Origin: CAZFAI01 sp964516555
GTDB taxonomy: Bacteria; Patescibacteriota; Microgenomatia; UBA12405
Length of the DNA: 9,483 nucleotides
Reading direction: 5' to 3'
Assembly (NCBI GenBank): GCA_964516555.1
Contig: CAZFAI010000031.1
Coordinates: 1-9,483 of the forward strand
Within the stretch, counting starts at the first letter, position 1. Each line of letters opens with the position of its first letter. The notes under the pieces were generated by a model that made no database searches, had not been told where the DNA came from, and was given only the letters and a program-made list of their open reading frames with translations. The position numbers and the translations under genes are program-made. Positions 5,798 to 9,483 of the stretch are shown in pieces.

Positions 5798-5804
5798 TAG
5801 TCAA

Positions 5805-6704
5805 ATGATTGATTGGTTGAAAAGAAATTGGCTGGTAGTAATTTTACTGCTCCTTATTGTTGGAAATTATCTTAGCAAAAACATCCTCGGAATACGAAAC
5901 TTAGATTTCATTAGCGGACCGGCTTCTTATGAAAGTAGTTACGACACTATTATGTCCCAAAGCGCAGCTGGCGGCCTTAGTTCTCTGGGAAGTTTGGGTA
6001 ATCGATCTAGCCAGAACATGGCACCTCCCACAGACAACCCCAATCGTCTTGTCATTCAGGACACTAGTCTCTCGCTTGTAGTCAAAGATGTTCCTCGAAC
6101 AATAAAGGACATCGAATCCAAAACCAGCAGCTTGGGTGGTTTTTTAATTAATTCTAATCTAAACAGGCCCGAACAATCAGCCAGCGGTACAATCAGTGTC
6201 CGCATTCCTCATGATCGGATTGCCGAAGCCCTTGAAGCTTTTAAAGGCTTTTCCGTTAAAGTCGTTTCGGAAAATGTTTATGGTCGGGATGTTACTGATC
6301 AGTATGAAGATTTGGGGGCTAAGCTCGAAATTTTAAACAAAACCAAAGCCAAATATGAAGCTATTCTTGAAAATGCGGTTGCTGTCAGCGATCTTCTTAA
6401 CGTCCAGAGGGAACTTGTCAGTCTCCAAAGCCAAATTGACAGTCTCAAAGGTCAACAGGAATTTTATAAGCAATCTTCCAACTTAAGTCGGATTAATATT
6501 TATCTGTCAACTGACGAACTATCCCTTCCTTATACTCCGGACAATTCCTGGCGCCCTGCAGTTGTCTTCAAAACTGCCATCAGGTCTTTACTTGGCACCT
6601 TCAGATCGCTTGGTTCGGCAGTAATTTGGCTCTTTGTTTTCTCACCAGTCTGGATTCCTGTAGCTGCTCTAATCTGGCTCTTGAAAAAAAGAAAAAACAC
6701 TTGA
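5805..6704 (+). CDS. DUF4349 domain membrane-anchored coiled-coil protein
   Basis: A 299-residue envelope protein. An N-terminal transmembrane anchor (about 8-23) is followed by a Ser/Gly/Pro-rich linker (40-80) and the DUF4349 domain (PF14257) from about 80. Recognisable elements are RLVIQDTSLSLVVKDV, the LGGFLINSNLN stretch, GTISVRIPHDRIAEAL and VTDQYEDLGAKLEIL. A heptad-like coiled coil follows (about 168-222), then a second membrane segment (270-293) and a basic tail KKRKNT. The bulk is predicted to lie outside the cytoplasm between the two anchors. Molecular function is unknown; the family is widespread and often annotated as putative lipoprotein or membrane protein. It starts divergently from the OmpR-type regulator. 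Its stop codon overlaps the -35 box of the rarA promoter, so the next gene is a separate unit. Confidence 0.88.
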   Translation: MIDWLKRNWLVVILLLLIVGNYLSKNILGIRNLDFISGPASYESSYDTIMSQSAAGGLSSLGSLGNRSSQNMAPPTDNPNRLVIQDTSLSLVVKDVPRTIKDIESKTSSLGGFLINSNLNRPEQSASGTISVRIPHDRIAEALEAFKGFSVKVVSENVYGRDVTDQYEDLGAKLEILNKTKAKYEAILENAVAVSDLLNVQRELVSLQSQIDSLKGQQEFYKQSSNLSRINIYLSTDELSLPYTPDNSWRPAVVFKTAIRSLLGTFRSLGSAVIWLFVFSPVWIPVAALIWLLKKRKNT

Positions 6705-6729
6705 CTTGTCGATAAATTCCCCGTATTCT
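6701..6729 (+). promoter_or_regulatory. rarA-alkD promoter (TTGACT-N17-TATTCT)
   Basis: TTGACT (6701-6706) and TATTCT (6724-6729) are separated by exactly 17 bases. The -35 overlaps the stop codon of the DUF4349 gene. Initiation near 6736 would give a leader of about 30 bases before the ATG at 6767; only a weak GTAGG is seen in it, rather far from the start. Confidence 0.75.
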
Positions 6730-6766
6730 AAAGAAACCCAAACAAAACCCGTAGGCCACCAATATT

Positions 6767-7933
6767 ATGACCAATAACGAACCTCTAGCTGCAGCTATTC
6801 GCCCCAAAAATTTAGATGAATTTGTCGGACAAAGTCACTTAGTGGGGGAGAATAAACCACTCCGGATTGCTGTCGAAAATAAGGAAATATTTTCCATGAT
6901 TTTTTGGGGTCCTCCCGGAGTAGGCAAGACTACTCTAGCCAAAATTCTTGCCCGGGAAGCAGGCGCCGAAATCCACGAACTATCTGCGGTTTCCGCCGGC
7001 AAGGATGATATTAGAAAAATTATCGGTACCAATCAGAATTCTCCCAAGCTTATCAAAACCGTTTTATTCTTGGACGAAATTCACCGCTTTAACAAAGCCC
7101 AACAGGACTTTCTTTTGCCCTACGTTGAATCAGGAGCCTTGATTTTAATTGGTGCTACTACCGAAAATCCCAGTTTTGAAGTCATCAGTCCGCTATTGTC
7201 CCGTTGTCGGGTTTTTGTTTTAAGTGAACTGAGTAATGATGAAGTGGGGGAGATTATCAGTCGGGCCGTCAAAAAACTCAATACAACTATTTCAAAAACC
7301 GCCAAAGATTGGCTGGTACAAATGGCCAATGGTGATGCCCGTCAGGCTATTACCATGCTGGACAACGCCTATACCCTTTACAACAAACTAACCATCGATA
7401 GTCTCAAATCTACTCTTCAGAACAAATACTTGCGTTTCGACAAAAAAGGGGAGGAACACTACAATACCATCTCTGCCTTTATCAAATCGATGCGTGCTAG
7501 CAATCCCGACGCTGCTCTCTACTATCTGGCTCGGATGGTCGAAGCTGGCGAAGACCCAAAATTTATCGCCCGTCGGATGGTAATATTTGCCTCCGAAGAC
7601 ATCGGTATTGCTAATTCCTCAGCCCTAATGCTAGCCAACCAAGTCTTTCGGGCAGTCGAAACTATCGGCTATCCCGAATGTGGCATCAATCTGGCTCATG
7701 GTGTCGTTTATCTGGCCACCTCACCAAAAAACCGCTCCGCCTATGATGGTTTTCGTGCCGCGCAATCAGACGTTCAACTTCATGGTAATTTACCGATTCC
7801 CTTAGAACTTAGAAACGCCCCCACCGACCTGATGAAAGAAATCGGTTATGGCAAAGGCTACGACATGTACCCCGACAAAGAAAAAAGTTTATTACCCGAC
7901 AAATTAAAAGATAAAAAATATTTTAAAAAATGA
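6767..7933 (+). CDS. rarA: Replication-associated recombination protein A (RarA/MgsA, AAA+ ATPase)
   Basis: A 388-residue AAA+ ATPase related to clamp-loader subunits and RuvB (bacterial MgsA, eukaryotic WRNIP1), acting at stalled replication forks. Visible in order: the RPKNLDEFVGQ box (12-22), Walker A GPPGVGKT (48-55), Walker B LFLDEIHRF (100-108), sensor 1 GATTENP (129-135), the arginine-finger region SPLLSRCRVF (141-150), sensor 2 GDARQAI (189-195), then the RarA-specific C-terminal tetramerisation domain with GEDPKFIARRMVIFASEDIG (261-280) and the AHGVVYLATSPKNRSAY block. Length is slightly below typical bacterial RarA (about 420-450), with a short N-terminus lacking the usual leader. 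It overlaps alkD by ATGA, so the two are translationally coupled, which fits a joint role in damage tolerance. Confidence 0.97.
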   Translation: MTNNEPLAAAIRPKNLDEFVGQSHLVGENKPLRIAVENKEIFSMIFWGPPGVGKTTLAKILAREAGAEIHELSAVSAGKDDIRKIIGTNQNSPKLIKTVLFLDEIHRFNKAQQDFLLPYVESGALILIGATTENPSFEVISPLLSRCRVFVLSELSNDEVGEIISRAVKKLNTTISKTAKDWLVQMANGDARQAITMLDNAYTLYNKLTIDSLKSTLQNKYLRFDKKGEEHYNTISAFIKSMRASNPDAALYYLARMVEAGEDPKFIARRMVIFASEDIGIANSSALMLANQVFRAVETIGYPECGINLAHGVVYLATSPKNRSAYDGFRAAQSDVQLHGNLPIPLELRNAPTDLMKEIGYGKGYDMYPDKEKSLLPDKLKDKKYFKK

Positions 7934-8649
7934 CCCAAAATCTCCACCATCTCGCACTCCTCAGAATCTTCCAAGACAACCAAAATATCCAGGCCAACAA
8001 CGACTGGGTCAAAAAATATTTGGGTACTACCAAAAAATATTACGGTCTCAAAACCGATGTCAAAATTAGAGAGATTAAAGCTTACCTAAAATCCCAAAAT
8101 CTATATCACGAAGAAATCCAAAATCTGCTCTTATCTTTGAGCCGGGGCGATTCCTTTGAAGAACTATCGACCATTGGCCTTGTCCTTAATTTATATCCCG
8201 ACTACCGCAAAAATCTAAAGCCGGAAATTTTGGACAAACTTTTAAATAGGGTAGAGGGTTGGGCCGAAACCGATACCATCTGCCAACTTTGTTTTACCGC
8301 TGAAGATATTCTGTCCCGCTGGGACGAGTGGAAAAAATTATTAAAGAAGTTTGTCTCCGACCCAAACATCCACAAGCGCCGTGCCAGTCTCGTTCTTCTC
8401 ACCAAACCACTCCGTCAATCAGACGACTCACGTCTTCCCAAACTAGCTTTCGCCAATACCGACAAACTTAAACACGAAAAAGACATTCTCATCACCAAGG
8501 CCGTTTCCTGGATCCTGCGGAGTTTAATTAAATTCCACTGGAAGGAAGTAGAAAAATATCTTGACCATAACCTCGACACTCTCCCCAAAATTGCCATCCG
8601 CGAAACCAAAAACAAACTATTAACCGGAGTTAAAAACCGGAAAGCATAG
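7930..8649 (+). CDS. AlkD-like DNA alkylation repair protein (HEAT-repeat glycosylase)
   Basis: A 239-residue all-helical protein of the DNA alkylation repair family (PF08713). AlkD is a DNA glycosylase that removes positively charged alkylated bases such as N3- and N7-alkylpurines without base flipping, starting base excision repair. Residues known to be important in Bacillus cereus AlkD (Trp109, Asp113, Arg148, Trp187) have good counterparts here: Trp111 and Asp115 in GWAETDTICQL, Arg150 or Arg151 in HKRRASLVLL, and Trp194 in KAVSWILR. Activity is therefore plausible. Helical repeats run over the full length, and it is close to full family size. Its ATG overlaps the rarA stop in ATGA, so it is the second gene of a repair pair. 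No obvious terminator is seen between its stop and the convergent DUF4258 gene one base away. Confidence 0.92.
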   Translation: MTQNLHHLALLRIFQDNQNIQANNDWVKKYLGTTKKYYGLKTDVKIREIKAYLKSQNLYHEEIQNLLLSLSRGDSFEELSTIGLVLNLYPDYRKNLKPEILDKLLNRVEGWAETDTICQLCFTAEDILSRWDEWKKLLKKFVSDPNIHKRRASLVLLTKPLRQSDDSRLPKLAFANTDKLKHEKDILITKAVSWILRSLIKFHWKEVEKYLDHNLDTLPKIAIRETKNKLLTGVKNRKA

Positions 8650-8650
8650 T

Positions 8651-8884
8651 TTACTTTCTATCCCTTTTCCACACCGCAATCACTACGTAATCAAAACTGA
8701 CCTTAGTCGCATCAGCAAAAAACAAACCAATCTCGTATCCATTATATTTTCTGACTGCCACTCTACTTCCGTCATTAGTTTTCCCATGCTCGCCCCGATT
8801 AAATACATCATAGACATCAGCTTCCGACACTCCAATCTTCACCATCTTATCTAATGTTTTTGGTGGAAAAAATAATGAAACCAT
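8651..8884 (-). CDS. DUF4258-like small protein
   Basis: A 77-residue protein resembling DUF4258, a compact alpha/beta domain with loose similarity to RelE/BrnT-type toxins. The pattern TLDKMVKIGVSEADVYDVFNRGE (11-32) corresponds to the family's HAxxRMxxRGIS-xx-V helix pair. Then come beta strands RVAVRKYNGYEIGLFF (41-56) and FDYVVIAVWKRDRK (64-77). The first catalytic-type His of some members is replaced by Thr/Leu here. I chose the ATG at 8884; a TTG five codons upstream (8899) would add MYCLI with no ribosome site to support it. No partner antitoxin gene adjoins it, so toxin activity is not supported. It converges on alkD. Confidence 0.7.
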   Translation of the reverse strand: MVSLFFPPKTLDKMVKIGVSEADVYDVFNRGEHGKTNDGSRVAVRKYNGYEIGLFFADATKVSFDYVVIAVWKRDRK

Positions 8885-8895
8885 AATTAAGCAAT

Positions 8896-8933
8896 ACAAC
8901 TAATTCAACTTTCGTAATTTTGCTTCTAGTTGT
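8896..8933. repeat. Spaced inverted repeat in the DUF4258/nuclease gap
   Basis: ACAACTA (8896-8902) and TAGTTGT (8927-8933) form 7-bp arms separated by 24 bases between the two divergently transcribed genes. This could be a regulator site or chance in AT-rich DNA. Apart from the -10 box, nothing else is recognisable in this roughly 110-base gap. Confidence 0.25.
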
Positions 8934-8981
8934 AATTCTAGCAGACGATGTTGAAAACATGCTGGTTCTTCGAATCGGATT

Positions 8982-8987
8982 TATAAT
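8982..8987 (+). promoter_or_regulatory. -10 box (TATAAT) of the nuclease gene, leaderless spacing
   Basis: A perfect TATAAT ends six bases before the ATA codon at 8994. This spacing is nearly identical to that before the ATG of several other genes in the window. No convincing -35 is visible at 16-19 bases. Confidence 0.55.
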
Positions 8988-8993
8988 TAAATA

Positions 8994-9483
8994 ATAAAAC
9001 TCAAATTTCAAAAACTTTTCAAAAAAAAGAATATCCGGCTTCTGATTGGCTTACTGCTCTTGTTCCTAACTCCTCTTGTAGCTGATAATGACAACAATTC
9101 TTCTCCATTCGTTGAGGTTGTCAAAGTTACCGACGGAGATACACTCCAGGTTGATATTGACGGGCAAATCGAAACCGTCAGGCTAATTGGTGTGGACACT
9201 CCCGAAGTCGTCGATCCCCGTCAGCCGGTTCAATGCTTTGGATTGGAGGCTTCCAACAAAGCCAAAGAGCTTTTGGAAAATAAAAGAGTCAAGTTAGAGT
9301 CTGACGAAACTCAGGGTGACAAAGATCGTTATCAGCGTCTATTGCGGTACGTATTTTTAGAAGACGGTCGTCATTTTAATAAACTAATGATTGAGCAGGG
9401 ATTTGCCCACGAATACACTTTCAGTACGCCATATAAATATCGGGATGAATTTATTGAAGCCCAAAATTTTGCCAGAACTAACA
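8994..9483 (+). CDS. Secreted thermonuclease-like (SNase) protein, C-terminus outside the window, non-standard start
   Basis: The frame is open from 8991 (stop TAA at 8988) to the right edge. From 8994 it reads a basic N-region (KLKFQKLFKKKNIR), a hydrophobic core (LLIGLLLLFLTPLVA, about 16-30) and a probable signal-peptidase site after Ala30, then the staphylococcal nuclease domain. Numbered from 8994, catalytic residues are present: Asp47 and Asp49 in VTDGDT, Arg63 (VRLIG), Asp68 and Glu71 in GVDTPE, and Arg115 in the YQRLLRYVF motif. It is expected to cleave DNA and RNA in a calcium-dependent way outside the cell. There is no in-frame ATG, GTG or TTG before the signal-peptide core; the first TTG (9060) is inside the core. 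The best start is ATA at 8994, six bases after TATAAT, giving a leaderless mRNA. Confidence 0.85.
   Translation, partial: MKLKFQKLFKKKNIRLLIGLLLLFLTPLVADNDNNSSPFVEVVKVTDGDTLQVDIDGQIETVRLIGVDTPEVVDPRQPVQCFGLEASNKAKELLENKRVKLESDETQGDKDRYQRLLRYVFLEDGRHFNKLMIEQGFAHEYTFSTPYKYRDEFIEAQNFARTN

Noticed and set aside
6601..7329. Minus-strand frames opposite rarA and the DUF4349 end
   Set aside because: The plus strand carries unambiguous AAA+ motifs and the DUF4349 C-terminus; these are shadows.
9008..9199. 63-codon minus-strand frame over the nuclease start
   Set aside because: The opposite frame encodes a signal peptide and SNase catalytic residues, a far better explanation.
1..9483. Recoded TGA (code 25, as in Gracilibacteria/Absconditabacteria)
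   Set aside because: All recognised proteins are full length without in-frame TGA, and TGA is used as a normal stop (DUF4349, rarA).
1..9483. CRISPR array, tRNA, rRNA, insertion sequence or attachment site
   Set aside because: No regularly spaced repeats, cloverleaf, transposase or flanking inverted repeats were seen by reading both strands.

Overview
This is an AT-rich bacterial window, densely packed with short intergenic gaps and no mobile elements, tRNA or rRNA genes. The gene set (GH5 cellulase, Nramp-like transporter, Hsp20, GlsB/YeaQ protein, small two-component genes, DUF4349 protein, RarA, AlkD, DUF4258, secreted nuclease) together with many apparently leaderless promoters suggests a member of the Patescibacteria/Candidate Phyla Radiation, perhaps a Microgenomates-like lineage. 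That placement is inference from gene style only; no phylogenetic marker is present. No in-frame TGA is needed, so the standard bacterial code applies.

Left part (1-2520): the C-terminal bulk of a GH5 (subfamily 1-like) endoglucanase runs rightward off the left edge and ends at a strong hairpin shared with a convergent Nramp-superfamily transporter that lacks the usual metal-binding motifs. Stress block (2480-3540): leftward hsp20 has its own terminator, a consensus-like promoter and a CIRCE-like (HrcA-type) operator laid over that promoter. A leftward GlsB/YeaQ/YmgE membrane protein follows, also with its own terminator.

Signalling block (3647-5804): a soluble histidine-kinase-like protein with an intact H-box but an eroded ATP-binding domain, then a single-domain receiver, run rightward. 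They converge on a leftward OmpR/PhoB-type response regulator, and a 15-bp hairpin overlaps both stop codons. The regulator is divergent from a DUF4349 membrane-anchored coiled-coil protein.

Right part (5805-9483): DUF4349, then a rarA-alkD pair with a 4-bp ATGA overlap (replication-fork rescue plus alkylated-base repair), a convergent small DUF4258 gene, and the start of a secreted thermonuclease (SNase) that runs off the right edge and has no ATG, GTG or TTG start in a sensible place.

The main cross-gene theme is two classes of translation start. hsp20 and the glsB-like gene have clear Shine-Dalgarno leaders. At least four other genes have a -10 box only 6 to 8 bases before the start codon and no Shine-Dalgarno, as expected for leaderless mRNAs. 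No wholly new multi-gene system is evident. The strongest leads are the apparent leaderless ATA start of the nuclease, the degenerate kinase beside two receivers, and the CIRCE-like hsp20 control region.
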